16,002 bases of DNA from MGIIb-O2 sp002494975 (GTDB lineage Archaea; Thermoplasmatota; Poseidoniia; Poseidoniales; Thalassarchaeaceae): assembly GCA_028355015.1 (NCBI GenBank), contig JAOMRN010000012.1, positions 1-16,002 of the forward strand, read 5' to 3'. Within the stretch, counting starts at the first letter, position 1; each line of letters starts with the position of its first letter. The position numbers and the translations under genes were made by a program. Positions 1-5,858 of this stretch are shown here, one piece after another. The notes beneath the pieces were generated by a model. That model was not told the DNA's origin, searched no databases, and saw only the letters and a list, made by a program, of their open reading frames with translations.

Positions 1-92
1 GTAAATCAATAGGTTTTTGCTTGAGCCCATTGCTATGTTCTGACTAAACTTATCGGCTATCTATGGGCCCTTTCAAAGCCTACTCTTGATAT
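1..92 (-). repeat. Repeat A, copy 1 (cut by window edge)
   Basis: Reverse-strand copy of the dispersed intergenic repeat A. Read on the minus strand it runs from GTAGGC through the body to the hairpin ATGGGC..CCTATT. The AT-rich promoter end would lie left of position 1 and is not visible. It is close to identical to the plus-strand copy at 3192-3281, so the two bracket the first 3.3 kb as inverted repeats. It lies just 3' of the minus-strand gene ending at 100. Confidence 0.85.
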
Positions 93-99
93 TAGAGAA

Positions 100-315
100 T
101 TATCTTAGATCGATAAAAGACGTAACTAAATTAAAAAGTCCTACTAAAAAGAAAATTATAACTGTAAAGTAGAAAGTTCTAGAGTTTTCTTGTTTAGTCC
201 TCCACCTATACCATTGTTTTTTCCCGTAATAACCACCATGAAATATACAATATGCAACATATGAGAAACACACTATTGCTGCAGAGATATTTATTAAAAT
301 TGCTATTGGAACCAT
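100..315 (-). CDS. Small two-helix membrane protein
   Basis: A 71-residue protein with a hydrophobic segment at about residues 3-25, a short basic/aromatic linker at about 28-46 (GKKQWYRWRTKQEN), and a second hydrophobic segment at about 47-68. No enzyme motif is present, so I cannot name it. It resembles the protein at 2495-2704: both have helix 1, a K/W/R-rich linker ending in W-x-TK-(E/Q)E, then helix 2 with a GLF core. They look like members of one small family. The ATG at 315 follows an AT-rich stretch (TAATTA, 334-346) at a promoter-like distance, with no Shine-Dalgarno motif. Repeat A lies immediately 3'. A real gene is likely because of the family resemblance; function unknown. Confidence 0.65.
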   Translation of the reverse strand: MVPIAILINISAAIVCFSYVAYCIFHGGYYGKKQWYRWRTKQENSRTFYFTVIIFFLVGLFNLVTSFIDLR

Positions 316-398
316 ATTCTTACATTTGCCATTGTTAATTAGTAATTAGTTTTGTTTAATGAGAACTCTCGGTAATATTCGAGCGGAAAAGTACCCAC

Positions 399-457
399 TG
401 CCAACCCTATTTGGCAAAGGGCCCCCCTCCGATTATAGTGGATTGGAAGGGGTGCCC
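399..457. other. GC-rich double hairpin, element C-like
   Basis: Two adjacent stem-loops: TGCCAA (399-404) with TTGGCA (411-416), then GGGCCCCCCTCC (419-430) with GGAAGGGGTGCCC (445-457), about 12 bp with one mismatch and one bulge. It ends in GTGCCCATGCG, similar to the CGCATGGGTACCC core of the terminator-like hairpins at 10922-10983 and 12689-12745. Unlike those it lies between two divergent genes, so it may be a displaced terminator, a regulatory structure or a relic. Confidence 0.55.
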
Positions 458-487
458 ATGCGTTTGGAGGTAGAATTCGCTGTTTTA

Positions 488-517
488 GTCACACTATTGT
501 AACTCAAGATTTGAATA
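488..517 (+). promoter_or_regulatory. Promoter and putative operator of the HxlR-type gene
   Basis: Positions 488-503 match the dyad GTTnCAAnnTTGnAAC found before the aldo/keto reductase at 10 of 12 defined positions; the TTGnAAC half (497-503) is intact. An AT-rich TATA-like stretch follows at about 509-517 (ATTTGAAT), some 22-30 nt before the ATG at 539, which fits a leaderless transcript. The spacing between dyad and TATA box is nearly the same as at the downstream gene, suggesting that the regulator also controls itself. Confidence 0.55.
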
Positions 518-538
518 GTAAATCACCTTCCTAATTTC

Positions 539-883
539 ATGGGAGACGCAACACTCAATGAATGGGAAACGAAAAATGAACTCGCTTCTAACAGAATTCA
601 AGAACTTCTACGCATTTTATCAAAATCAAAAATGTTGCATGTGATTTATGTCTTTGGCACTGTAAAGGATGGATTACGATTTTCAGAAATTAAGAAATCA
701 TCTCAGACAGATTCCACAACCTTAACAAGAAGACTTAGCGAACTCGAAGATATTGGAATAATTGAAAGAAAAGAGTTATCCAAGAACTCAATCGCTGTTG
801 AATACCATATAACTGATTCGTTTGATATTGTAAAACCAATTTTGAATAGCCTGCTCCATTACGGTCTTAAGGAAAAAAATTGA
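539..883 (+). CDS. HxlR-family winged-helix transcriptional regulator
   Basis: A 114-residue protein with the HxlR-family pattern: an N-terminal helix, the LRFSEIKK segment (46-53), the recognition helix segment TTLTRRLSELEDIGIIER (60-77), and a wing with VEYHIT (87-92) that matches the family's VEYxLT signature. HxlR proteins are small DNA-binding dimers that often sense aldehydes, quinones or electrophiles and control adjacent oxidoreductase genes. There is no cysteine in this protein, so a thiol switch like that of YodB or HypR is excluded; any signal must be sensed another way. An aldo/keto reductase starts 94 nt downstream on the same strand with its own promoter and a matching dyad, making it the likely target. 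Family assignment is firm; the ligand is unknown. Confidence 0.9.
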   Translation: MGDATLNEWETKNELASNRIQELLRILSKSKMLHVIYVFGTVKDGLRFSEIKKSSQTDSTTLTRRLSELEDIGIIERKELSKNSIAVEYHITDSFDIVKPILNSLLHYGLKEKN

Positions 884-908
884 ACAAAACTACATCCGAT
901 TATTCTAA

Positions 909-939
909 GTTACAACATTGCAACTTTCTATCTTATAAT
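909..939 (+). promoter_or_regulatory. Promoter and 16-bp dyad operator of the aldo/keto reductase gene
   Basis: Positions 909-924 read GTTaCAAcaTTGcAAC, a dyad with all six arm base pairs matching (GTTnCAA/TTGnAAC). A TATA-like box (CTTATAATT, 931-939) follows after a 6-nt gap. A repressor dimer on the dyad would overlap the BRE/TFB contact region. The predicted start of transcription is about 958-965, leaving a short leader that carries the ribosome binding site of the gene at 978. Confidence 0.7.
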
Positions 940-977
940 TATCCCGAAGTTGGCGAAGTACGAAAGGAAGGAAATAT

Positions 978-2060
978 ATGATCCAACAGAAAAAACTCGG
1001 AACACAAGGTTTCATCACATCAGAACAAGGCATAGGCATGATGTCAGTAGGCATCACCATGGGTAAACGAGACCTGTACGGGAAAAATAACGACGTCTCA
1101 AACAAAGGTGTGGCAGAACTCATTAATCGTTGCATCGAGACAGGAGTAACACATTTTGATACTGCTCAGATTTACACGAACTTGTCAGGAATGATATTTG
1201 GTTCGTGGTTCCCTACAGTGAAGTCCTCTGAAAAAAGGATGAAACTTGGTCTCTCCCAAAGTAAAGGAAAATATCAAGTAGCAACCAAAGTTATGAAGTC
1301 TGGAAAGAAAAAGGACGTCAAGAATATGTGCTATAAATCTCTCAAAAATATGGGTATAGAATGCATTGACCTATACTACGTCCACCGAATAGATCCAAAC
1401 GTCCCCATAGAAATCACCATGGAGGCAATGAACGAACTCATTAATGAGGGGAAAATAAAATTTGTTGGCTTGTCTGAAGCTTCAGCCGAAACGATTCGGA
1501 GAGCACATGCCGTTTGTCCGTTGACATGTGTTCAGATGGAATGGTCTCTTTACTCTCGTGAATTAGAAGATGAAATCGTCCCACTTTGCGCTGAACTTGG
1601 CATTGGTATAGTTGCCTACGCTCCTATCGGCCGTGGCCTGTTAGCCGACACATCTCTCAATGCAGAAACAATGGGACGAATGGATTTCAGAAAGATGGGG
1701 GGTGTCGGATACGCTGTCAAAGGTGGTGAGCGTGAACTTGCTTCGTCACTTGAAGAGTTAGCTAAGCAGAAGGGAGTTCCTCTCAGCACACTCAGCCTTG
1801 CTTGGGTCCACAAAAAGGGTAGAGACGCCCTCAACGGCGCTGGTGTTGTACCAATTCCAGGCACGGGTAACACTAAACATATGGAAGAAAATTCTAAGGC
1901 AGTATCTCTCTCCTACACACTAACTGATCAAGATATGGAAAACATCGAAGATTGTGTGCCAAGAAATTCTATGGAAGGATTACCACGCTATGGTGGAAGT
2001 CTGGGCGAACGCGTATTCACCAAAGAAAACAACATCTCTCTTGAAGATTGGAAGAAGTAA
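978..2060 (+). CDS. Aldo/keto reductase
   Basis: A 360-residue NADPH-dependent aldo/keto reductase of the (beta/alpha)8 superfamily. The catalytic tetrad is visible: Asp61 (FDTAQIY), Tyr66, Lys104 (VATKV) and His136 (YYVHRID). Cofactor-loop motifs follow: FVGLSEAS (162-169), QMEWSLYSRE (186-195), AYAPIGRGLL (213-222) and VPIPGTGNTKHMEEN (291-305), as in AKR13-like or pyridoxal-reductase-like members. The usual substrate class is small aldehydes and ketones; the exact substrate cannot be told. Residues 75-95 hold an extra Lys-rich stretch after the Tyr motif, which makes the protein slightly longer than usual. A Shine-Dalgarno-like AAGGAAGG (964-971) lies 6 nt before the ATG, unlike most genes here. 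The HxlR gene upstream and the 909-924 dyad point to transcriptional control by that regulator. Confidence 0.95.
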   Translation: MIQQKKLGTQGFITSEQGIGMMSVGITMGKRDLYGKNNDVSNKGVAELINRCIETGVTHFDTAQIYTNLSGMIFGSWFPTVKSSEKRMKLGLSQSKGKYQVATKVMKSGKKKDVKNMCYKSLKNMGIECIDLYYVHRIDPNVPIEITMEAMNELINEGKIKFVGLSEASAETIRRAHAVCPLTCVQMEWSLYSRELEDEIVPLCAELGIGIVAYAPIGRGLLADTSLNAETMGRMDFRKMGGVGYAVKGGERELASSLEELAKQKGVPLSTLSLAWVHKKGRDALNGAGVVPIPGTGNTKHMEENSKAVSLSYTLTDQDMENIEDCVPRNSMEGLPRYGGSLGERVFTKENNISLEDWKK

Positions 2061-2064
2061 AGTA

Positions 2065-2187
2065 TAGGCACTGAAAGGACGGATAAATAGCCGATAACCT
2101 CAGTCTCAACAAACTAATGGGCTCAAGCAGAAATCCACTGATTTACTCATAAAATACTTAATCCGTACTTAGATTCATAACCCTCTA
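2065..2187 (+). repeat. Repeat A, copy 2 (full length, promoter end intact)
   Basis: Body TAGGCACTGAAAGG..ATAGCCGATAA..ATGGGCTCAAGCAG followed by the AT-rich end ACTTAATCCGTACTTAGATTC and the box region. The hairpin arm CCCATT is degraded here (TCCACT), so the terminal stem is weak. Its body is nearly the same as that of copy 11513-11632, including the stretch CTCAACAAACTAATGGGCTC. Confidence 0.9.
2174..2182 (+). promoter_or_regulatory. Repeat-borne TATA-like box for the gene at 2203
   Basis: TTCATAACC lies 21-29 nt before the ATG at 2203. The same box occurs in repeat A copies at 9973-9981 and 14308-14316 at nearly the same distance from the next ATG, with no Shine-Dalgarno sequence in between, which fits a leaderless archaeal promoter carried by the repeat. 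Confidence 0.6.
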
Positions 2188-2202
2188 GATTAGCGAATAT
2201 AC

Positions 2203-2424
2203 ATGCAACCAATTAGAAGAGTGTTGTTCGTAGGTTTAGGATTATCTATTAGCTTCATAGGTTTACTAGTTTGGAATATACCTTTAGGAGGTAATGAGGA
2301 TTCAGTCAATGATTGGTACGGTTGGATATATTTTGGTTGGGGTATTTTCGGCTGTTTTGGATTAGGCCCTTTTGTAATCCTTTATGGACTATTTAAGGGA
2401 TTGACAAGCCCACCCAAGTCTTAG
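2203..2424 (+). CDS. Small two-helix membrane protein
   Basis: A 73-residue protein with hydrophobic segments at about residues 7-25 and 42-64, joined by a polar, acidic and aromatic loop (GGNEDSVNDWYGW). The basic N-terminus (MQPIRR) would stay in the cytoplasm by the positive-inside rule. No recognised family. The ATG at 2203 is chosen because the repeat-borne TATA-like box lies at the distance expected for leaderless expression. After the stop codon comes a short fragment of repeat B (GGGTAGCGAAGTAGATGGATAT). Confidence 0.65.
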   Translation: MQPIRRVLFVGLGLSISFIGLLVWNIPLGGNEDSVNDWYGWIYFGWGIFGCFGLGPFVILYGLFKGLTSPPKS

Positions 2425-2494
2425 GGTAGCGAAGTAGATGGATATACGATGGGGGACCATCTGTATTTATTGAGTGGATTGGTGTCGGATTATT

Positions 2495-2704
2495 ATGGAC
2501 CTGACTACTCTAGATTTCATCCGTATTACTATTGGCGTGGTTATACTGCTGTATGTAGCCAATTGTTTGCTCAATCAGAAAGTATGGATTCGTAAGACCT
2601 TTTCTTGGGGGACAAAAGAGGAATATCCCAAGATATTCCAAATGAACATTATTGGTGGTACATTGATTGGATTATTTTTGGCTGTGTCTCCCTTCTTGTG
2701 GTAA
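2495..2704 (+). CDS. Small two-helix membrane protein, related to the protein at 100-315
   Basis: A 69-residue protein (MDLTTLDF..) with hydrophobic segments at about residues 7-25 and 48-66 and a linker KVWIRKTFSWGTKEEYPKIF between them. Linker and second helix (TLIGLF) resemble those of the protein at 100-315, so both likely belong to one family. A GTG at 2474 would add seven residues, but ATG 2495 is preferred: TATTTATT at 2464-2471 is a good TATA box 24-31 nt upstream of it. Function unknown. Confidence 0.65.
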   Translation: MDLTTLDFIRITIGVVILLYVANCLLNQKVWIRKTFSWGTKEEYPKIFQMNIIGGTLIGLFLAVSPFLW

Positions 2705-2736
2705 TTACTATTGTGACCATCCCTGAGCGGAAGCGT

Positions 2737-2790
2737 AGCCTCTAAAAGGGCGGTCTGCTAACCCATTGATCTGTCTGTTAATCGCTTAAC
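2737..2790 (+). repeat. Repeat A, copy 3 (internally deleted)
   Basis: Short copy: AAAAGGGCGGTCTGCTAACC joined directly to CATTGATCTGTCTG and TTAATCGCTTAA. Compared with copy 9862-9985, everything between its two AACCCATT motifs is missing and only one motif remains, as expected from a deletion between short direct repeats. It covers the last codons of the minus-strand gene ending at 2778. Confidence 0.75.
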
Positions 2791-3056
2791 AGCCACATCA
2801 TGTAGATGCTGGTGACTAATAGTAAGGGAATGAAGGGGCAAAGCACGGATAGAGTGGATATACCAGAGGCATCGGATTCTACATTAAAAATGTAGTATAT
2901 ATAGAGAGCGAAGGCTGCCCATACTATTAGCAACAATTGACCTCTTCTGTTAGCCTTGCCATACTCACCTCCATCCTTATGTTCAATTGCATCACCAATT
3001 GCCTCCGCAGCACCAGACTTTTTCACCACCAAATCGAAGAAGATTTGCCATACCAT
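2778..3056 (-). CDS. Small membrane protein ending inside a repeat
   Basis: A 92-residue protein with a polar N-terminal part (about 1-38, KKSGAAEAIGDAIEHKDGGE) and two hydrophobic segments at about 41-58 and 68-90. No recognised family. The ATG at 3056 has a TATA-like CTATAT about 19-24 nt upstream and no Shine-Dalgarno motif. The last four residues (LLSD) and the stop codon are encoded by repeat A copy 2737-2790, suggesting that the repeat arrived at the gene's 3' end and replaced the original terminus. Confidence 0.65.
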   Translation of the reverse strand: MVWQIFFDLVVKKSGAAEAIGDAIEHKDGGEYGKANRRGQLLLIVWAAFALYIYYIFNVESDASGISTLSVLCPFIPLLLVTSIYMMWLLSD

Positions 3057-3191
3057 TGAATACGGAATTCACCTATATCACAAGTAGTTATTCCCTGCAA
3101 ATAGTCTATTCTTATCAAACCGAACGGAAGGGGAACTCATCCATCCACCAGTAATAATCGGATTTTCTACCTTGATTAGAATGATTTATCT

Positions 3192-3281
3192 GTAGGCATT
3201 GAAAGGGCCCATAGATAGCCGATAGCTTCAGACAGAACATAGCAATGGGCTCAAGCAAAAACCCATTGATTCACTCATTAA
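3192..3281 (+). repeat. Repeat A, copy 4 (lacks promoter end)
   Basis: Body GTAGGCATTGAAAGGGCCCA..TAGCCGATA..ACATAGCAATGGGCTC, then a perfect AATGGG/CCCATT stem, ending near CATTAA. The downstream TATA-bearing part is absent. It is near-identical to the inverted copy at 1-92. Its end supplies the last codons of the gene at 3271. Confidence 0.85.
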
Positions 3282-3483
3282 GTGACTTATTGTGAAATCT
3301 GTTTACTAACCAAAGACTCACGATAAATACAACTATTCCTGCAGGAATTGTAAATAGAAGAAGGAAGATAGCAGGATTACCTCCAAATAAGTTCACATCG
3401 ATATACATCATCGGCCAAAATGCAACACACGTTGAAATTATAGAAATTATCACAATACTTCGGTGGGTGCTGGGGCGTTTCAT
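3271..3483 (-). CDS. Small two-helix membrane protein ending inside a repeat
   Basis: A 70-residue protein with a basic N-terminus (MKRPSTHR) and hydrophobic segments at about 9-28 and 38-60. It is weakly similar in layout to the protein at 11233-11433 (VIISIIS..WPMMYI compared with VIIIISVIT..IPMFYF), so the two may be distant relatives. A TATA-like GAATATTC lies 23-31 nt upstream of the ATG at 3483, fitting leaderless expression. The final residues (LNE) and the stop codon lie in repeat A copy 3192-3281. Function unknown. Confidence 0.65.
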   Translation of the reverse strand: MKRPSTHRSIVIISIISTCVAFWPMMYIDVNLFGGNPAIFLLLFTIPAGIVVFIVSLWLVNRFHNKSLNE

Positions 3484-3556
3484 GGCATGAACTACAAGGG
3501 GGGGCGAATATTCTTTTCTACGACATCGGGTTCCCTTGTGTTGATTACGAACATAA

Positions 3557-3619
3557 GGCTACTCTAGTTTACGTATGTATCAAGAAGGGATACCCTAGTA
3601 GATGGAACGCTAGGGGATT
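3557..3619 (+). repeat. Repeat D, copy 1 (leader motif, partly related to repeat B)
   Basis: Contains CTCTAGTTTACGTATGTATC, similar to the hairpin end of repeat B, followed by AAGGGATACCCTAGTAGATG and TAGGGGATTG just before the ATG at 3626. The same block recurs at 4376-4430 before an unrelated gene. The terminal AGGGGA is positioned like a Shine-Dalgarno sequence, 8 nt before the start. Confidence 0.6.
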
Positions 3620-3625
3620 GTTTGT

Positions 3626-4081
3626 ATGGGTTCAATCGAAATTACAATACATAATGCCACTGTTTCAGACATAGAAGAGGTAGCGGGATTATTCGACGCC
3701 TACAGAGTGTTCTACGGTAAAATCTCGGACATAATTATGGCAAAGAAATTTCTTAGTGATCGAATAGTTTCAGAAGAGTCAACTATTCTACTGGCGAGAA
3801 TAAATGATAAGTGTGTAGGATTCGCCCAACTTTACCCATTTTTCTCATCTGTGAATGCATCTCGTCTGTTAGTTTTGAACGACTTATATGTGGACCCAAC
3901 TCATAGAAGGATGGGCGTGGCAAAGGAACTTATGGAATCTGCAGTTCTAGTGGCTAGAGAAACAAATTGTAAAGGTCTGATTCTTGAAACCACCGATGAT
4001 AATACAAATGCTCAATCACTTTATGAAAAACTTGGATGGGCCGAAGAATCTGGAGTAAAACACTACTTCCTGAATATTTGA
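3626..4081 (+). CDS. GNAT-family N-acetyltransferase
   Basis: A 151-residue single-domain GNAT protein. Motif A is at about 86-104 (DLYVDPTHRRMGVAKEL), with the acetyl-CoA pyrophosphate loop R-R-M-G-V-A in place of the usual Q/R-x-x-G-x-G/A. Motif B is SLYEKLGW (131-138), and strand beta4 with GFAQLYP (65-71) is typical. These enzymes move an acetyl group from acetyl-CoA to an amine of a small molecule, peptide or protein; the acceptor cannot be predicted. The ATG at 3626 has an AGGGGA ribosome-binding-site-like motif 8 nt upstream within repeat D. The gene has no operon partner; the next start is 96 nt away, beyond a repeat B-like fragment. Confidence 0.92.
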   Translation: MGSIEITIHNATVSDIEEVAGLFDAYRVFYGKISDIIMAKKFLSDRIVSEESTILLARINDKCVGFAQLYPFFSSVNASRLLVLNDLYVDPTHRRMGVAKELMESAVLVARETNCKGLILETTDDNTNAQSLYEKLGWAEESGVKHYFLNI

Positions 4082-4176
4082 ATAATAGGTAGCGAAGTTG
4101 ATGTCCGTATCAACAAGGGTAATGCCGTCCAATCACTTATGTTCGAGAGCGAAGACGGCGTTCTATGGGAGGCATA

Positions 4177-4356
4177 ATGGAAAATACTTCATTCTGGATC
4201 CTTGTAGCTATTATACAGCCATTACTTTATTTCATTTCACTGGAGTATTTTGGTCAAATTGTCGCCATAGCTATTCCTTGGTCGATTCTGATTTTGTTCC
4301 TCATCTGGATGTGGGCTTCTGGAAAGAATCCCTTTGCAAGCGATGAAGAAGAGTGA
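4177..4356 (+). CDS. Small two-helix membrane protein
   Basis: A 59-residue protein (MENTSFW..) with hydrophobic segments at about 7-26 and 29-49, separated by a very short turn, and an acidic tail (DEEE). An ATG at 4165 would add four residues; ATG 4177 is preferred because GGGAGG (4167-4172) lies 4 nt before it as a Shine-Dalgarno sequence. A longer frame at 4098-4346 overlaps it but has an improbable composition. The upstream region (4085-4118) holds a short repeat B-like fragment with a GTTGAT/ATCAAC hairpin. Function unknown. Confidence 0.6.
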   Translation: MENTSFWILVAIIQPLLYFISLEYFGQIVAIAIPWSILILFLIWMWASGKNPFASDEEE

Positions 4357-4375
4357 ACGATATCATAATCCCTAC

Positions 4376-4430
4376 CGATTATTACGTATAGGTCAATAAG
4401 GGGTACCCTAGTAGATGTAATGTAGGAGCG
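4376..4430 (+). repeat. Repeat D, copy 2 (leader motif)
   Basis: TTACGTATAGGTCAATAAGG, then GGTACCCTAGTAGATG and TAGGAG. It matches 3557-3619 over its whole length with few changes, and again ends with a Shine-Dalgarno-like GGAG (4425-4428) 8 nt before the ATG at 4437. Two unrelated genes thus share the same leader. Confidence 0.6.
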
Positions 4431-4436
4431 CATTAA

Positions 4437-4976
4437 ATGGATTCTAATTTAGAGGCGATAAGTGACAAGATCTACAAAATGTCATGCACAGTAGCAAAGG
4501 AATTACAGCATTTGTACCATTCAAGCATGGAAGAACAGTATCAAAGTGCGCTTTCCTATGAGTTTCAAAAAGGAAAATTTGTTTATCATGTAGAAACAGT
4601 TATTCAACTCAAATACAAAGGATTCCCTCTAAAAGAATCTGAGGCAGATTTTGTGATATGTCCTGGAGGACCAAATAAATTTAAAGAAAATATTGTAATG
4701 GAGGTTAAGAATACAGCATTTTCTAAACCGTCTAGAGATAAAGCGAGACTTCAACTATTTACTTATCTTAATAGTGGGCCAAAAAATAGTAATCCACTGT
4801 TATCGAATGTTAAGTATGGTTTAGTATTGCTATGGCCAACACAAGATGAAAAGAAGGTTTTGAATGAATCAGGAGATAAGGCCACATTATCATCACCGAT
4901 TATCAAACCGGAGATGGAATTATGGAAAACAACAGATGCTAAAGGAACAAAATTTGACTTGATTAAGTCTTGGTAG
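4437..4976 (+). CDS. GxxExxY-type PD-(D/E)XK-fold protein
   Basis: A 179-residue protein matching the GxxExxY family layout. The family motif appears as SSMEEQYQSAL (29-39), with Ser replacing the first Gly. Next come VETVIQLKYKG (52-62), the acidic strand EADFVI (69-74, Asp71), the catalytic pair V-x-E89-V-K91 in IVMEVKN, and the helix RLQLFTYL (104-111) with Gln106 and Tyr110. These are the PD-(D/E)XK motif positions, so it may be a metal-dependent nuclease or a nucleic-acid-binding derivative; the family's cellular role is unsettled. It has a C-terminal extension (about 135-179) beyond the usual 120-130 residues. It stands alone, with the repeat D leader upstream and repeats B and A downstream. 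Fold assignment is fairly firm; function is not. Confidence 0.8.
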   Translation: MDSNLEAISDKIYKMSCTVAKELQHLYHSSMEEQYQSALSYEFQKGKFVYHVETVIQLKYKGFPLKESEADFVICPGGPNKFKENIVMEVKNTAFSKPSRDKARLQLFTYLNSGPKNSNPLLSNVKYGLVLLWPTQDEKKVLNESGDKATLSSPIIKPEMELWKTTDAKGTKFDLIKSW

Positions 4977-5003
4977 TCTAATATTTGTGTCAAGTAAGTA
5001 ACT

Positions 5004-5070
5004 TACCATAATCATGCGTAAACTAGGGGTATAGGTACAACCGTTGTAGATAGATCATATCATAATGGGA
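5004..5070 (-). repeat. Repeat B, copy 4 (partial)
   Basis: Minus-strand match to the right half of repeat B: CTACAACGG..TACCCCTAGTTTACGCATGA. It starts about 28 nt after the stop codon of the gene ending at 4976, in the same orientation relative to the preceding gene as the other copies. A 13-nt palindrome, GTAAGTAACTTAC (4994-5006), abuts it. Confidence 0.7.
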
Positions 5071-5092
5071 GTAATATTAATCAGTATAGTAT

Positions 5093-5186
5093 GATTAACA
5101 GACAAATCAATGGGTGTCTGCTTAGACCCATGAGTTAGCAATTGCTGAATTAATGGGTTTGCAGTCCGCCCTTTCATAGGCTACCC
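5093..5186 (-). repeat. Repeat A, copy 5
   Basis: Minus-strand copy of the second body variant, with ACCCAT/ATGGGT arms occurring three times, so the central arm can pair with either neighbour. It shares AAGGGCGGACTGCAAACCCA with copy 9862-9985. On the minus strand its end reads TGTCTGTTAATC, as in the copies at 2737 and 11513. Confidence 0.85.
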
Positions 5187-5262
5187 CTGAATACAGGTAA
5201 TAATTGCAAATAGAGTGCTATATCTGCGAAATGTTCAAATCGATAACAGAAATGCACAAAGC

Positions 5263-5427
5263 ATGAAGTCTATTGAAGAAATAGAAGAAGAACTCGCAGA
5301 AAAAGCAGAACCAATTCTTGGGTTCAAACCGTCTTCAAAATTCAAAAGAGGACCCCTTGGAATACTCATTTACGTTGTATGTGCAATTATTGCATTCTTC
5401 TCATTGAGAAGTGCAGGCGTGTTTTAG
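5263..5427 (+). CDS. Small single-helix membrane protein
   Basis: A 54-residue protein (MKSIEEIEEEL..) with an acidic amphipathic N-terminal helix (about 1-16), a basic stretch KPSSKFKRG (19-27), and one hydrophobic segment at about 29-46. It is probably anchored with its N-terminus in the cytoplasm. A GTG at 5215 would add 16 residues; the ATG at 5263 is preferred because the added part is not hydrophobic or conserved-looking and GCTATATCT (5217-5225) could act as its TATA box. The start is uncertain. No family recognised. It is convergent with the next gene, 43 nt away. Confidence 0.55.
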   Translation: MKSIEEIEEELAEKAEPILGFKPSSKFKRGPLGILIYVVCAIIAFFSLRSAGVF

Positions 5428-5470
5428 GGACATCCAAAGGGCTCTCTATGGGCCATATCCGTGGGTACCT

Positions 5471-5632
5471 TCATATCCTTCTTATTCTCTTCATCAGTTT
5501 TCCTAGTGCTTTCTTGGCTAAAATAAAATCATATGATATGAGATAAGGAGATTTTGACACTATATCCTTTAAACTAGGATATCTTTTATCATTTAATTCA
5601 ACATCAATCATATTATTATCCTCAATCATCAT
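5471..5632 (-). CDS. Hypothetical small protein
   Basis: A 53-residue soluble protein (MMIEDNNMIDVELNDKR..) with a polar N-terminal half and a basic, helical C-terminal half (ILAKKALGKLMKRIRRI). The basic amphipathic tail could bind nucleic acid or membrane; this is inference from charge only. A TTG at 5659 would extend it by nine residues, but the ATG at 5632 has a TATA-like TTAAATA at about 5671-5677, which fits better. The amino-acid composition is protein-like, but there is no family support, so it may be spurious. Confidence 0.4.
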   Translation of the reverse strand: MMIEDNNMIDVELNDKRYPSLKDIVSKSPYLISYDFILAKKALGKLMKRIRRI

Positions 5633-5690
5633 AGTTTCACTTAGATTATCTAGCAGCAATGAAGGTATTTAATCCAAACAATTTACAGTA

Positions 5691-5846
5691 TCAAAGGGTA
5701 GCGAAGTTGATGGATAGCAATACAACGGTTACATTGTTACATATCCGTCAATATGGGTTCATACATTAGACCGATTATGATACTGTCTATCTATAACGGG
5801 TAGTACCATTACCCCTAGTTTACACATGAGTATAGTAGGGGTAGGG
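5691..5846 (+). repeat. Repeat B, copy 1 (full length)
   Basis: About 155 bp starting TCAAAGGGTAGCGAAGTTGA and ending TAGTAGGGGTA. One hairpin pairs TTGATGGATA (5707-5716) with TATCCGTCAA (5742-5751), 10 bp including one G-T wobble, with inner CAAT/ATTG. A second pairs ACCCCTA with TAGGGGT near the right end. It differs from copy 15549-15706 at roughly one base in ten by eye. It lies immediately 3' of the minus-strand gene ending at 5859. Confidence 0.9.
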
Positions 5847-5858
5847 AAGATGATATGA

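Noticed and set aside
905..1135. Minus-strand frame over the start of the aldo/keto reductase
   Set aside because: Shadow of a well-supported enzyme gene and of its promoter region; no motif of its own.
4098..4346. Plus-strand frame of 82 codons overlapping the membrane protein at 4177
   Set aside because: Cys/His/Ser-rich, non-protein-like composition with no motif; the overlapping frame has two clean membrane helices and a Shine-Dalgarno sequence.
5691..5846. Repeat B as a tRNA or known riboswitch
   Set aside because: No cloverleaf, no T-loop GTTCGAATC-type motif and no known riboswitch core; only two hairpins are supported.
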